Shown in pieces: positions 59,801 through 63,938 of a stretch of DNA of 64,000 nt. The DNA comes from Xenopus tropicalis (Eukaryota > Chordata > Amphibia > Anura > Pipidae): positions 88,543,681-88,607,680 of the forward strand of contig NC_030681.2 of assembly GCF_000004195.4 (NCBI RefSeq), in the 5' to 3' direction. A program made the position numbers and the translations under genes. Under the pieces are notes generated by a model. The model made no database searches. It had not been told where the DNA came from and worked only from the letters and a program-made list of their open reading frames with translations. Within the stretch, counting starts at the first letter, position 1, and each line of letters starts with the position of its first letter.

Positions 59801-61405
59801 GACCAGAACAATTCTATCCATTTTTTTCCATTTTTATATTTTGATGTTTTTTTGTTTTTTTCCTATGATGAGCTATATAGAAACTAATGCACATCTCCTA
59901 CAATGTACCTTCTTTCCCACAGTTTTTTAAACAGACTGAGAAGTACCATGTGGTCTGCCCTTTGACTCTTGCTGTCCATTTTACCTCCTTACCAACCCCC
60001 TAGGCTGGCAGAGACATTTAACCCCTCTGTCACCTTGTCACATGTTGAAGTGATGAATATTAGGACTTGAAGTTCCTCTTCTTTTGATAGAATCTGTGCA
60101 CAACACACCATGTATCCTTGAGCTAATATCCACCTCTGCAATTTAGAAACATACCTCCCACCAACCCTAATCTGCCTGCACTCGCCTCTTCCTCATAAAC
60201 TGTAGTGCAGGAGCCCCATCCATGTCCCACCTCCTCACACCTCATTTGCTGAACTGGCTCTTCCTCCCTGTAAACCGTAGACCTGGTGGGCAGTGCACAG
60301 ATTCTGTGGAAATCAGAGGGATCAAAATTTGTCACTTGGAGGGGTTCATGTGCGTCAGATGCAAACCCTCATGTTTTTTTCTTTCAGAGAAATCTTGTAA
60401 ATTAATATATATTTTTTTGGCTAGTGTTTATTTTCTTTTTATACATAAGCCCAACTTAATAAATGTATTTATTATAAGACCAACAGGGGCAAATAATGCA
60501 GGTTGGCATAAGCAATAGGTAAATAGTGCTTTAAAATTTAATCTTGTCCTTGATATTTGGGATCTGGATACAGAAAGGTCACTCTAAAGATTTTGTTTTC
60601 CTTTTATTGTATCAGATTGCAGAGTAAAAAAAACAAAAAGATTACTCTTCAGCTTTCTCCTTCAGAGATTCCTTCATAAAAGCCAAGCATTAGGAAATTG
60701 TGATAATTGGATCAAATGAACAGTTACTCATTTCAGCTTTAGACTAATACAGGAATTATTATCTTTCATTTGATCTAAAATCAATGTATTTATCAAGTGA
60801 GATGTTCCTAAGTTGTCGATGTACCATATGAAATAACAGTTCTGGATAAACACAGCACATATTATTATTCCATTAAACTTGTCATACTCTAATATTGCTT
60901 CATGATTTAATATGGTTGCACATGCCTGCATGTAACTCCAGTGTAATAATATGTATTTGAGTATGTAAAATAAAACCAGTACCACATAGGTGGCTAAGTA
61001 GAGTTCAAAGTTAAAAATCCAGATTGAGTACCAGTAAGTTAACCTGGTGACTGCACAATGCTAGTTTTACAATGCTCTCAGCACTCATTGGTCCCTGTAT
61101 ACAGCAGTGGCCAGACCTATCATTTTATAAATAGAATTCAGTCTTTGTCAAATTACATTTTAGCATTGTTGCATGCAACTCTAACCAGCATTTGTTTTTG
61201 ATAACATTCACAAGTGTGGCTGTAGGCATACTTCTGCTGTCAGGAGACTCTTAAAGCATTTTCCATTTATTTGCTTGTTTGTGGCTCGATATTTACTTAC
61301 CCCATTACTGTATGATTTTCCAGTATGGTCTTAGAGAGACATGATTTATTTTTTCAGGTAGAACTTATTGGTGACCCCTGGCACAGGATATATAACAACT
61401 TGTAA
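6108..61405 (+). CDS. ube3d: UBE3D, HECT-like E3 ubiquitin ligase (complete, 10 coding exons)
   Basis: Ten exons join in phase: 6108-6172, 7833-8023, 11736-11826, 20003-20228, 29674-29743, 30670-30739, 32860-32968, 38254-38423, 59540-59678 and 61358-61405, giving 392 codons plus stop. UBE3D (also UBE2CBP, H10BH; HECT_2 family) is reported to bind the E2 UBE2C, to carry ubiquitin in a HECT-like way and to act on cyclin B. Visible motifs are FYCQSCGE (Cys105, Cys108), [11 protein letters not shown] (about 135-144), and [12 protein letters not shown] (Cys201, Cys204); the two CxxC pairs could bind metal, which is inference. Strongly conserved blocks include RVLPLPS, NDCFLGD, LWLLNSD and CLELILLLS. 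The start is fixed by an in-frame TGA 12 nt upstream of the ATG at 6108. Exons 1-9 are near certain from homology; exon 10 rests on splice signals, phase and length. Confidence 0.93.
6717..7003. mobile_element. Short hAT-type MITE
   Basis: Ends are CAGTGTCAGACTGG and its partner CTAGTCAGACACTG. Flanking 8-mers are CATAATGG (left) and CATGATGG (right), an 8-bp target duplication with one change, as expected for hAT. Length is 287 bp, with no transposase. Confidence 0.75.
7159..7293. repeat. Palindromic repeat, 55-bp arms
   Basis: TGACACAAGTTGTAAG and its near-perfect partner frame arms containing GGGGTACAAGTCCCTTTG, with a 24-bp spacer. Probably the core of a small MITE; outer borders are unclear. 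Confidence 0.7.
7833..8023 (+). CDS. ube3d: UBE3D coding exon 2
   Basis: Acceptor ACATCAG|CGG and donor ACAG|GTAGTG. Encodes residues 22-85, including [14 protein letters not shown] and [12 protein letters not shown], which align closely with human PAEVRLVPSSCR and GDGLHLRL. One base is carried over to exon 3. Confidence 0.95.
8600..9085 (+). mobile_element. Non-LTR retrotransposon 3' end (CR1/Rex1-like)
   Basis: A broken reading gives LFSLEK and [14 protein letters not shown], followed by a degenerate version of the RAVRLWN..LP block seen near the end of ORF2 in such elements. It ends with TTGAACTTGATGGATTCTGG and TTAACTATGTAACTATGTA. A second copy with the same tail and an upstream RT portion is at 44.5-45.4 kb. 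It is 5'-truncated. Confidence 0.6.
9086..11735 (+). other. UBE3D intron 2, remaining part
   Basis: AT-rich non-coding sequence running to the exon 3 acceptor TGTTTTCTAG. No transposon border, RNA gene or conserved exon was recognised. Confidence 0.7.
11736..11826 (+). CDS. ube3d: UBE3D coding exon 3
   Basis: Acceptor TTTTCTAG|ACATG and donor AAACA|GTAAGA. Encodes residues 86-115 plus part of 116, including [15 protein letters not shown]; human has [12 protein letters not shown]. It holds the first CxxC pair. Confidence 0.95.
13491..13797. mobile_element. MITE with GGTATGGGA ends, copy 2
   Basis: Internal landmarks TCCAGAATGCTCGGGACC, TTTTCCGGATAAGGGATC and GGGATCCCATAC match the 963-1293 copy. 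The outermost CA of the left end is missing, so it is slightly decayed. Confidence 0.75.
14004..14183. mobile_element. Small inverted-repeat element
   Basis: Left arm TAATGTACCCCCTACTG with TTTATAAAGATATTATA pairs with a right arm holding TAATATCTTTATAAA and AGTAGGGGTACATTA. A degraded partial copy (GTGCCCCCTGCTGTAATAT) lies near 47576. No coding sequence. Confidence 0.6.
14240..14850. other. GC/CT-rich non-coding stretch in intron 3
   Basis: A G-rich run near 14190-14340 is followed by a CT-rich segment (14370-14580). Base composition keeps several short frames open on both strands, but none resembles a known protein. Confidence 0.4.
14905..14968 (+). repeat. Perfect 28-bp hairpin, 8-nt loop
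   Basis: Arm 14905-14932 (TTTTTACACAGTCTATTGGC and on) is exactly complementary to 14941-14968; the loop is CTTCTTTT. It lies in intron 3 of UBE3D in the sense orientation. Stem size would suit a young precursor-like hairpin or the relic of a tiny inverted repeat. No expression evidence is visible. Confidence 0.85.
14970..15105 (+). mobile_element. Penelope-like ORF C-terminal fragment
   Basis: Plus-strand translation gives [20 protein letters not shown] followed by [10 protein letters not shown]. The pattern RGGD..LL.QkEafWI..L....P.GLN is what I recall from the region after the GIY-YIG domain of Penelope-like elements. It starts directly after the 14905-14968 hairpin; an ORF links the two. 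Confidence 0.5.
15882..16286. mobile_element. TTAA-flanked MITE
   Basis: Left end TTAAACGAATGCTGTCATG and right end CATGACAGTATCCCTTTAA are inverted repeats with TTAA at both borders. A partial relative (CTGTTTGCTCTTTTAAAAAA and CCCATGAAAATATTCCTTTAA) lies at about 15481-15577. Confidence 0.65.
16918..17245. mobile_element. Inverted-repeat element, GCAGACATACCTG ends
   Basis: TTTTTTACGCAGACATACCTG at the left pairs with CAGGTATGCCTGTGTAAAAAA at the right. An inner pair, CACCTTGTTTCATTGT and ACAATGAAACAAGATG, extends the fold. No ORF. Confidence 0.6.
17243..17418. mobile_element. MITE with ACAGGTATGGGA ends, copy 3 (truncated)
   Basis: The left half is recognisable (ACAGGTATGGGACCTGTTAT), but the right end is replaced by an (AT)n tract at about 17419. 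Confidence 0.65.
17530..17568 (-). ncRNA. Hammerhead-like motif, UUGANAA core
   Basis: On the minus strand: ACT, TTGAGAA, A, GGCTG-TGGAGT-CAGCC hairpin, GAAAC, GTT, AGT. The order matches a type I hammerhead. Positions 3 and 8 are U and A rather than C and G. ACT and AGT can form helix I. AATAAA follows about 12 nt after the putative cleavage site. Confidence 0.45.
17852..17898 (-). ncRNA. Hammerhead-like motif, UUGANAA core
   Basis: On the minus strand: TTGATAA, A, GGTCC-TGGGTGA-GGACC hairpin, GAAAC, ATT. The same U3/A8 core as the 17530 copy but a different helix II sequence. Helix I pairing is poor. Confidence 0.4.
20003..20228 (+). CDS. ube3d: UBE3D coding exon 4
   Basis: Acceptor TTTTTAAG|ACAG and donor TTG|GTAAGT. 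The longest coding exon, residues 116-191, with [20 protein letters not shown] and HPDPFAN, then [13 protein letters not shown]. The block is nearly the same in human ([21 protein letters not shown]). The last third diverges. Confidence 0.97.
20800..21157. mobile_element. MITE with TTAAGGTCCCCATACAC ends
   Basis: The left end TTAAGGTCCCCATACAC and right end TGAATGGCCACCTTTAG are decayed inverted repeats. The interior contains matched CCGATTCGGCAGC-type blocks and GGACCGCATCGGCTCGTTGA. A relative is at 28.9-29.2 kb. Confidence 0.65.
21922..23516 (+). mobile_element. Tc1-like transposon, nearly complete
   Basis: Flanked by TA on both sides and bounded by CAGTGGTGTGAAAAACTATT and its inverse. 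Terminal inverted repeats extend roughly 200 bp. It carries one transposase gene on the + strand broken by a frameshift. Length about 1.6 kb, the usual Tc1 size. Confidence 0.9.
22275..23298 (+). pseudogene. Tc1 transposase, one frameshift
   Basis: Frame 1 (22275-22661) begins [20 protein letters not shown] and contains the paired-type helix-turn-helix with [12 protein letters not shown] and SGRPTKI. Frame 2 (open from about 22612 through 23298) holds [30 protein letters not shown] and SPDLNPME, ending GGPTSY. Codons for the second Asp (23005) and the Glu (23110) are 35 apart, giving the DD34E signature. The frame change falls near 22600-22612, consistent with a single inserted base. The catalytic residues are intact, so the break may be young. 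Confidence 0.88.
24132..24463. mobile_element. MITE with ACAGGTATGGGA-type ends, copy 4
   Basis: Shares TCCAGAATGCTCGGGACC and the TCTCATACCTGTA right end with the other copies. The left end is slightly changed (ACAGGTGTAGGA). Confidence 0.75.
25407..26573. mobile_element. hAT-type non-autonomous element with minisatellite
   Basis: Ends CAGTGCTGTCCAACTGG and TTGGACAGCACTG, flanked by perfect 8-bp target duplications CTCTAGGG (25399-25406 and 26574-26581). No transposase ORF. The interior contains a minisatellite and the rest is unremarkable. It sits within the DIRS fragment. Confidence 0.9.
25749..26152 (+). repeat. Minisatellite, ~35-bp unit, about 11-12 copies
   Basis: The unit reads roughly TATGGCACACACAGGCAGCA plus TAGGGCAGGCAGAG. 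Copies differ by point changes (CATACA for CACACA, GACTA for GAGTA) and small deletions. An inverted copy follows at 26153-26198. Long open frames on both strands here are repeat translation, not genes. Confidence 0.9.
28878..29190. mobile_element. MITE related to the 20.8 kb copy
   Basis: TTATGGCAGCCATACACTGG at the left and GTGCATGTATGGACACCTAA at the right, with GCCGATTCGGGACC and GATTCGGCAGC inside. Decayed but the same layout as 20800-21157. Confidence 0.55.
29674..29743 (+). CDS. ube3d: UBE3D coding exon 5
   Basis: Acceptor GCCTTCCAG|AAATC and donor TCAG|GTATGT. Encodes [19 protein letters not shown], nearly identical to human [19 protein letters not shown]. Contains the second CxxC pair (Cys201, Cys204). 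Confidence 0.97.
29744..30669 (+). other. UBE3D intron 5
   Basis: From GTATGT to CTCTTTGTAG. AT-rich, with no recognised element. Confidence 0.8.
30670..30739 (+). CDS. ube3d: UBE3D coding exon 6
   Basis: Acceptor TCTTTGTAG|ATGC and donor CAAG|GTAAAT. Encodes [16 protein letters not shown] and on to Ser-Arg, aligning with human TKFYMTEIIIQSS. The phase fits both neighbours exactly. Confidence 0.93.
30740..32859 (+). other. UBE3D intron 6
   Basis: From GTAAAT to TGTATCCACAG. It contains an LTR-like segment at about 31.06-31.86 kb. A 151-aa open frame at 30801-31256 overlaps that segment and has no recognisable domain. Confidence 0.75.
31060..31863 (-). mobile_element. Possible solo LTR
   Basis: On the minus strand the segment starts TGTAGGGACCCATAGG, has a TATA-like TTTATATAGTAAGG near 31480 and an AATAAAGAG signal near 31115, an order expected of an LTR. 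The start sequence recurs at about 49941. The far border and target duplication could not be fixed, so the call is tentative. Confidence 0.4.
32860..32968 (+). CDS. ube3d: UBE3D coding exon 7
   Basis: Acceptor TATCCACAG|AATGG and donor TTTTTTTG|GTAAGA. Encodes [16 protein letters not shown] and [19 protein letters not shown], aligning with human ARSTFRFTIQGQDDKVYIL. Ends in phase 0. Confidence 0.95.
33425..33888. mobile_element. T2-type MITE (GAGTTAATCTCAAGCTG family), empty-site copy
   Basis: TTAA at both borders, start TTAAAGGAGAAGGAAAGG and end CCTTTCCTTCTCATTTAA. The interior GAGTTAATCTCAAGCTG and TTTACATAGACCTTTCTGAT recur at 50.7-51.4 kb and, reversed, at 58.9-59.4 kb. This copy lacks the insertion found in the 50.7 kb copy. 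Confidence 0.8.
34090..34440. mobile_element. Decayed palindromic MITE relative
   Basis: GTAGGAGCACCACATCA pairs with TGATGTGGTGCTCCTGCA; the interior AGTAGAGTAGAAAGC pairs with GCTTTTCACTCTACT. GTGTCTAACATTTTGGCACC resembles the arm of the palindromic T2 copies. The right end CCTTTCTTTCCTCTTTAA suits a TTAA border; the left border is lost. Confidence 0.5.
35484..35843. mobile_element. Foldback element with GGGGC ends, copy 2
   Basis: Starts GGGGCACATTTACTAATCC and ends GGATTAGTAAATCTCCCCC, flanked by TTA on both sides. The interior is rich in TCGTCGCCG and GGCGACGAA type motifs. The same family as 244-741 and 50884-51169. Confidence 0.75.
36920..37096. mobile_element. Short T2-type MITE
   Basis: TTAAAGGAGAATATCAC at the left and GGGGTCCCTTTAA at the right, with TTAA borders. 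An inner pair around TTTTAAAACATGCTTTTAGC is visible. No ORF. Confidence 0.5.
38254..38423 (+). CDS. ube3d: UBE3D coding exon 8
   Basis: Acceptor CTTTATTTAG|CTTTGG and donor AAAGA|GTAAGT. Encodes [20 protein letters not shown] at the start and [18 protein letters not shown] at the end; human has LWLLNSDSLVIES and AVKVLYQPCIKSRNEK. The middle is variable. Confidence 0.95.
38777..38803 (+). repeat. Poly-T tract (27 nt)
   Basis: An uninterrupted run of T in intron 8. No element boundary was recognised next to it. Confidence 0.95.
39110..39296. mobile_element. MITE fragment (GCGATTTCGGGAAATCGC core)
   Basis: CAACTTCTGCGATTTC and the paired GGGAAATCGC, then CCACCGGCGATTTAC opposite GCCGGTGGTATGGCATAT, form nested inverted repeats. 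GC content contrasts with the surroundings. Outer ends are unclear. Confidence 0.5.
40046..41299 (+). mobile_element. Tc1-like transposon, decayed, right end missing
   Basis: The left end CAGTGGATATAAAAAGTCTA follows TA. The expected matching right end is absent; homology stops near 41299 after GGGTGTGCACACTTATGCAA, where another repeat begins. Confidence 0.8.
40439..41266 (+). pseudogene. Tc1 transposase remnant
   Basis: Pieces in order: [20 protein letters not shown] (helix-turn-helix start, 40439), a deletion, [13 protein letters not shown] (about 40705), an in-frame stop after [17 protein letters not shown] in another frame, then [20 protein letters not shown] (41039) through SKGALTKY. 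Deletions and frame changes make it clearly inactive. Older than the 21.9 kb copy. Confidence 0.85.
41295..41425. repeat. Dispersed repeat, second copy of the 4.9 kb family
   Basis: ACACAGGGAGGACAAGTGTT, an AT-rich stretch, TGGTATGAGACACAGTAGGA and a CTTTAAAC end match the order at 4975-5095. Confidence 0.5.
41749..41790 (-). ncRNA. Hammerhead-like motif, UUGANAA core, damaged
   Basis: On the minus strand: GCC, TTGAGAA, A, GGTCCC-GAT-GGGGACC hairpin, then AAAATGTAACGTT and GGC. Positions 3 and 8 are U and A; GCC and GGC can form helix I. The GAAA strand is altered, so activity is unlikely. Confidence 0.4.
42744..42792 (+). ncRNA. Hammerhead ribozyme-like motif with canonical core
   Basis: Order: TCC, CTGACGA (42753-42759), A, AGTCC-CTGTATA-GGACT hairpin (42761-42777), GAAAC (42778-42782), GTC (42783-42785), GGA. 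All conserved core bases C3, U4, G5, A6, G8, A9 and the GUC cleavage triplet are present. Helix I is short (TCC/GGA). ACGT around the cleavage side is self-complementary, so helix III would form best in a dimer, as in some repeat-borne hammerheads. An extra A follows A9, as in the other copies here. AATAAA follows within 10 nt. Confidence 0.6.
42938..43275. mobile_element. T2-like MITE, diverged
   Basis: TTAAAGCAGAACTAAAGGTATA at the left and TTATACCTTTAGTTCTCC at the right are inverted repeats. The interior GTACAGTGAAAAAGTAGC and the later TAATTACTGTGGGATGCC resemble a relaxed version of the palindromic copies. Confidence 0.6.
44500..45380 (+). mobile_element. Non-LTR retrotransposon fragment with RT motifs
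   Basis: [17 protein letters not shown] near 44562 and [20 protein letters not shown] near 44760 are RT blocks; the second contains the catalytic-palm Asp. An internal deletion follows, then the same 3' tail as at 8.6-9.1 kb (GAACTTGATGGATTTTGG, AACTCAACTATGTAA). Multiple frameshifts. CR1/Rex1-like is the best guess. Confidence 0.7.
45728..45826. repeat. Inverted repeat (ACATACATGCTGT)
   Basis: GACATACATGCTGTCTATG with TATATTG at the left pairs with CAATATACAGCATGTATGTC at the right, with a 6-nt gap in one arm. An AT-rich spacer lies between. Possibly a small MITE. Confidence 0.55.
46218..46372 (-). repeat. Module with hammerhead-like end and ACGTGAC hairpin
   Basis: On the minus strand GTGACAA, AGCACAGCAGTCCTT, GAAACGTTGG and then CAATAAATCACTT follow the hammerhead module order, with core changes at positions 3 (G) and 8 (A). 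At 46329-46356, GTCACGTAAAC and GTTTACGTGAC form a perfect 11-bp stem with a 6-nt loop. A partial inactive copy is the simplest reading. Confidence 0.5.
48485..48600. repeat. Fragment of a dispersed repeat (GTAACTATAGAGGAAGCAGA)
   Basis: GGTGTAACTATAGAGGAAGC and GGAGGGGCCCGGTGG are sequences I associate with a common frog repeat. Borders and class are not resolvable here. Confidence 0.35.
49387..49828. mobile_element. TTAA-flanked MITE with AGAAACAGTAACACC ends
   Basis: TTAAAGAAACAGTAACACC at the left and GTGTTACTGTTCCTTTAA at the right. Inner arms CCAGTGCAGGGC/GCCCTGCACTGG, GGCAGCCATTTAAATTGAA/TTCAATTTAAATGGC and GGCACAGGTTAC/GTAACCTGTGCC make a large fold. A related left end occurs at 52219. 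Confidence 0.75.
49840..49941 (-). repeat. Fragment sharing the 31.8 kb LTR-like end
   Basis: GTGAAGAGGTAGGGGTAAAGCC and TATGGGTCCCTACA match the order at 31808-31863. It sits directly next to the MITE ending at 49828. Confidence 0.5.
50116..50464. mobile_element. Palindromic T2-type MITE, copy 3 (shortened centre)
   Basis: TTAA borders and the AAGTCACTTGGGGGTGCC arms match the copies at 2.5 and 5.2 kb. The CpG-rich centre is shorter and altered. Open frames on both strands (up to 160 codons) are by-products of the palindrome. Confidence 0.85.
50740..51384. mobile_element. T2-type MITE carrying a nested foldback element
   Basis: Same family as 33425-33888, with TTAA at both ends (TTAAAGGAGAAGGAAAGG, CTTTCTCCTTTAA). 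The sequence GTAAGACTAT is interrupted by the foldback element at 50884-51169 and resumes TATGAGTCAGCTTCCTGCC. Confidence 0.82.
50884..51169. mobile_element. Foldback element with GGGGC ends, copy 3 (nested)
   Basis: Starts GGGGCAGATTTATCAAATC and ends ATTAGTAAATCTGCCCC, flanked by TAT on both sides. The interior has repeated TACGAAAA motifs. Inserted in a T2-type MITE whose empty counterpart is at 33.4 kb. Confidence 0.78.
53731..55317 (-). mobile_element. Tc1-like transposon, complete ends, broken gene
   Basis: TA on both sides; ends CAGTGGCTTGCAAAAGTATT and its inverse. Terminal repeats of roughly 200 bp match almost perfectly by eye (TTTTACAAATAAATAACTGC and partner). The sequence without it reads straight through the tandem unit, AATATGCATA then GATATACC, as at about 55702-55720. 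Confidence 0.92.
53931..54948 (-). pseudogene. Tc1 transposase, frameshifted
   Basis: Read on the minus strand from 54948: [20 protein letters not shown] (helix-turn-helix), [45 protein letters not shown] and QQDNDPKH, then a stop after ARATMV at 54178. The other frame resumes [20 protein letters not shown] (54161) and ends near 53931 with a changed C-terminus. A small indel near 54175 separates the second Asp from the Glu of the catalytic triad, so it cannot make active enzyme. Confidence 0.88.
56988..57025. mobile_element. MITE with CATACCTGTA end, copy 5 (right end only)
   Basis: GGATAATCTGTTTCTAAATT followed by CCATACCTGTA matches the right end of the 24.1 kb copy. The left part is absent or too decayed to see. 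Confidence 0.5.
58019..58442. mobile_element. Foldback-like element with GGGGGC ends
   Basis: GGGGGGCATTAATCAACA at the left and GTTAGTAAATGCCCCC at the right are inverted repeats. The interior is less palindromic than the other GGGGC copies. It may be a related, older family; no clear target duplication. Confidence 0.55.
58878..59373. mobile_element. T2-type MITE, reversed copy of the 33.4 kb family
   Basis: TTAAAGGAGAAGGAAAAGTT at the left and CTTTCCTTCTTTTTTAA at the right, with TTAA borders. ATCAGAATGGTCTATGTAAA inside is the reverse complement of the TTTACATAGACC block in the 33.4 and 50.7 kb copies. Confidence 0.7.
59540..59678 (+). CDS. ube3d: UBE3D coding exon 9
   Basis: Acceptor TACTTTTAG|GCTTG and donor GGCAG|GTAATA. 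Encodes [20 protein letters not shown] and [12 protein letters not shown], aligning with human HPLTLPSATCLELLLILS and LPSSLRRVNSFQ. Ends in phase 0. Confidence 0.96.
59679..61357 (+). other. UBE3D intron 9
   Basis: From GTAATA to TTATTTTTTCAG. No element with clear borders; a segment near 60000-60080 (CTGTCACCTTGTCACATG) vaguely resembles the inner arm of the 16.9 kb element. Confidence 0.6.
61358..61405 (+). CDS. ube3d: UBE3D coding exon 10 (C-terminus, predicted)
   Basis: A strong acceptor (TGATTTATTTTTTCAG) precedes GTAGAACTT. In the phase set by exon 9 it encodes [15 protein letters not shown] and a TAA stop at 61403-61405. The human last exon also begins with Val (VAFLKM), and the total of 392 residues is close to the human length. 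The residues themselves are not conserved, so this rests on signal, phase and position. Confidence 0.68.
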   Translation, partial: VELIGDPWHRIYNNL

Positions 61406-61500
61406 CCTCAAGCTTACATATTTGTATCACAACAAGAAAGGATGATTTTTAGAATCTAGTAGAATTAAGTCTAAAACAACTGGACTTTTCTGAGTTTTTC

Positions 61501-61545
61501 TTGAAAACGTTTCACCACTCATCCGAGTGGCTTCTTCAGTTCAAA
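61501..61545 (-). ncRNA. Hammerhead ribozyme-like motif, left arm
   Basis: The exact inverse of the right-arm motif at 62356-62399, so it reads on the minus strand with the same canonical CTGAAGA core, helix II hairpin and GAAACGTT. Confidence 0.6.
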
Positions 61546-61581
61546 TGACTGGTAGGGAATTCCCCGGTATTTAAACTCTTG

Positions 61582-62184
61582 ATGGTAGTAGAGACCAAAT
61601 CAAAGACCAACAGAAAGACCAGACCTACAAACAGAAGGGAGGAACACAGCAGGCGAAACAACATAGTCATTCCATATGTTGCTGGAACATCAGAAAAACT
61701 TAGGAGAATTTTCAACAAACATCGCATTCCTGTGTTTTTCAAACCCAGCAACACCCTGAGACAGAAGCTGGTGCACCCGAAAGACCCAACACCCAAGCAC
61801 ATGAAAAGTAATGTGGTCTATGCTGTCCAGTGTAGTGAAGAGTGCTCAGACTTATACATTGGGGAGACAAAACAACCTCTCTGTAAGAGAATGGCCCAAC
61901 ATAGGCGGGCAAACTCCTCAGGACAAGACTCAGCGGTCTATCTACACCTCAAAGAAAAAGGTCACTCTTTTGAGGACAGTAACGTGCATATTTTGGACCG
62001 AGAGGACAGATGGTTTGAAAGAGGTGTGAAAGAGGCCATTTATGCCAACCTGGAAAAACCATCCCTGAACAGAGGAGGGGGCCTGAGACACCGCTTGTCA
62101 CCAACATACAATGGCGCGTTGACATCCTTACCCCGGCAGTTTCACAACAGTTCACACTTCCAGTCATGTACTTTGAAGGATTAA
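61582..62184 (+). pseudogene. Penelope-like C-terminal ORF with GIY-YIG endonuclease
   Basis: An open frame of about 200 codons from an ATG inside the left arm. Blocks: IVIPYVAGTSEKLRRIF, PSNTLRQKLVHPKDPTPK, SNVVYAVQCSEECSDLYIGE (YIG-type part of the GIY-YIG nuclease), KRMAQHRRANSSGQDSAVYL, HILDREDRWFERGVKEAIY (with the conserved Glu) and LNRGGGLRHRLSPTYNGAL. The nuclease nicks DNA for retrotransposition of Penelope-like elements. The reverse transcriptase is missing, so this is the C-terminal part only, though its frame is undamaged. Conserved endonuclease residues appear present. Confidence 0.85.
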
Positions 62185-62355
62185 CACCTTCATCAATGAG
62201 AATCTTGGTACCATTGTGATTGGATCATACCTTCTTACACCTGTCAGTTTCAGCTAACACCTAACTGAACAAGTTCAATGGAACCATTGTGATTGGATGT
62301 CTGTGACTCTACTACCATCAAGAGTTTAAATACCGGGGAATTCCCTACCAGTCAT

Positions 62356-62399
62356 TTGAACTGAAGAAGCCACTCGGATGAGTGGTGAAACGTTTTCAA
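62356..62399 (+). ncRNA. Hammerhead ribozyme-like motif, right arm
   Basis: TTGAA (62356-62360), CTGAAGA (62361-62367), A, GCCACTC-GGAT-GAGTGGT hairpin, GAAAC, GTT, TTCAAG. Core bases C3, U4, G5, A6, G8, A9 are intact; TTGAA and TTCAA give 5 bp for helix I. The cleavage triplet would be GUU, which fits NUH but is usually weaker than GUC. Confidence 0.62.
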
Positions 62400-62499
62400 G
62401 AAAAACTCAGAAAAGTCCAGTTGTTTTAGACTTAATTCTACTAGATACTGTATATCATGACCTGGATGAATGAGAATCTTCATAGACATGATTTTTAGA

Positions 62500-63938
62500 G
62501 TGCAAAAAAGGGCACAACAAAACTTGCTTTTTGTTTTCATGATGATGGCTTTGCAAAAACCAGTTATACGTTATAGATTGAAATGTGAATTTCTCCCTTG
62601 TTCAACATTGTTTAAATTAATAGAATTTGTGCTGAATTAAAAAAATATAATCTTTCTTAATTCTCGAGATCAAACAGAGATATTGAAAGTATGTTTAGTT
62701 TCCAATTTCCTGGTTCTTGTAACCTAGTTAGATTACCAGTTAACAGATAACCCCCCTGCATAATGGATTTGCTGATATTTAAACTGCAGCATGCTCAGAC
62801 AGGTGGTGCTTATACAGCACAGCACTCTTTATATATATTGTTTAAGGGGAGCCCCTTAGTGCTCTTTGACTTGTGCCCCCCAGGGTTCATAAATGACCCC
62901 ACCTATGATTTAAGCCTTACATGTTTTGTGCCTTAGGAGGCACTTAATCATAGGGTCAAATCAAGTCTTAAATCTTGGAAAATTTATTTGGTTTGTGCCA
63001 GCCTGCTGTTACTGTAGAGGACATTACAGACTCATAGCGAGCTTATGATGCAATTTTCTGCTCACTAACATCTTCACTTTGCTTTCACTCACTTCACTTT
63101 ACTTTATTCTGTCAGTAGTTCCTTTTCAATCCACTGTTTTTATACCTATGGGACCCTCAGCTGTAGGCATCTGTTCCGTTCCTTATGTGCCTGCCTCTGT
63201 AGCCTACCCTACAACACCATACTGCCAACTGCTATAAGCAGTAACTACTGCATGCCAGCTACTAGCACCCCGCCACCTAAAAACTCCCGGTGGACCTCCT
63301 TCCTGGCACGCCGCGAAGATGGTATACCTAGGAACGTTGTACTGATATATGGGCTCTCTGTGACAGGATGAGTTTCCCGAGATTGTACACGCTGACCAGC
63401 CGTCTTCCGTGGAGAACCACTCAAGCTGACATTTGTGGGTCTGACACTACATAATTTTTCCCCTGCGCTGTGTCTTGCGTGCTTTTCTCAATGTGGGTAT
63501 GTTGCGGATTGGTTCATTCTAAACTATTAATTCCGGCTTACAGTGCCAGTAATTTGTCTGGGTCTTAGACTCATAAAAATTTTTTTTGCTTTCCAGCTAA
63601 TGATACTGATGATTACGGCTACTGATGCCTACTTGTAATTGTGATGCTGTGCTACTTTTGCTGGTAACTTTGCCTAGCGATGCCGTACTCATACCTAAAA
63701 CTAACGCAGTTCCAAGCCACTGACGCTGCTAACCCGGCGTTTTGTGCTGATTTTATATTTAATACCTTTGCGGGTCTGTGCTTACGCAATGCAGTAGCAG
63801 TCCTGTTCTTCATGCTATAATTTGGCTACACTTATAGGCACCAATCGGTGAATTGCAGTTCAGCTATGGAGGATCTCTCGCTCCCTTATTTCCTTTCCTG
63901 TCACCCGCTATTTTAACACTCTCAATACTCACTCTTGC
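62500..63938. other. Non-coding sequence downstream of UBE3D
   Basis: ATTAAA at about 62635 could serve as a UBE3D poly(A) signal; no AATAAA was seen nearer the stop. A short inverted repeat (CACCTATGATTTAAG with CTTAATCATAGGGTC) spans about 62897-62960. From 63000 on GC content rises but no exon or domain was recognised. Confidence 0.4.

Larger units (their letters stand above)
61456..62444 (+). mobile_element. Penelope-like element fragment with inverted arms
   Basis: Arms 61456-61593 and 62307-62444 are 138 bp each and, by eye, exact reverse complements. They enclose 713 bp holding the end of the Penelope ORF. Sequence past the right arm (TATATCATGACCTGGATGAA) also belongs to the family, since it occurs inverted at about 1590-1615. 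Inverted pseudo-LTRs are known in Penelope-like elements. The upstream reverse-transcriptase part is absent, so the copy is 5'-truncated. Confidence 0.82.
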
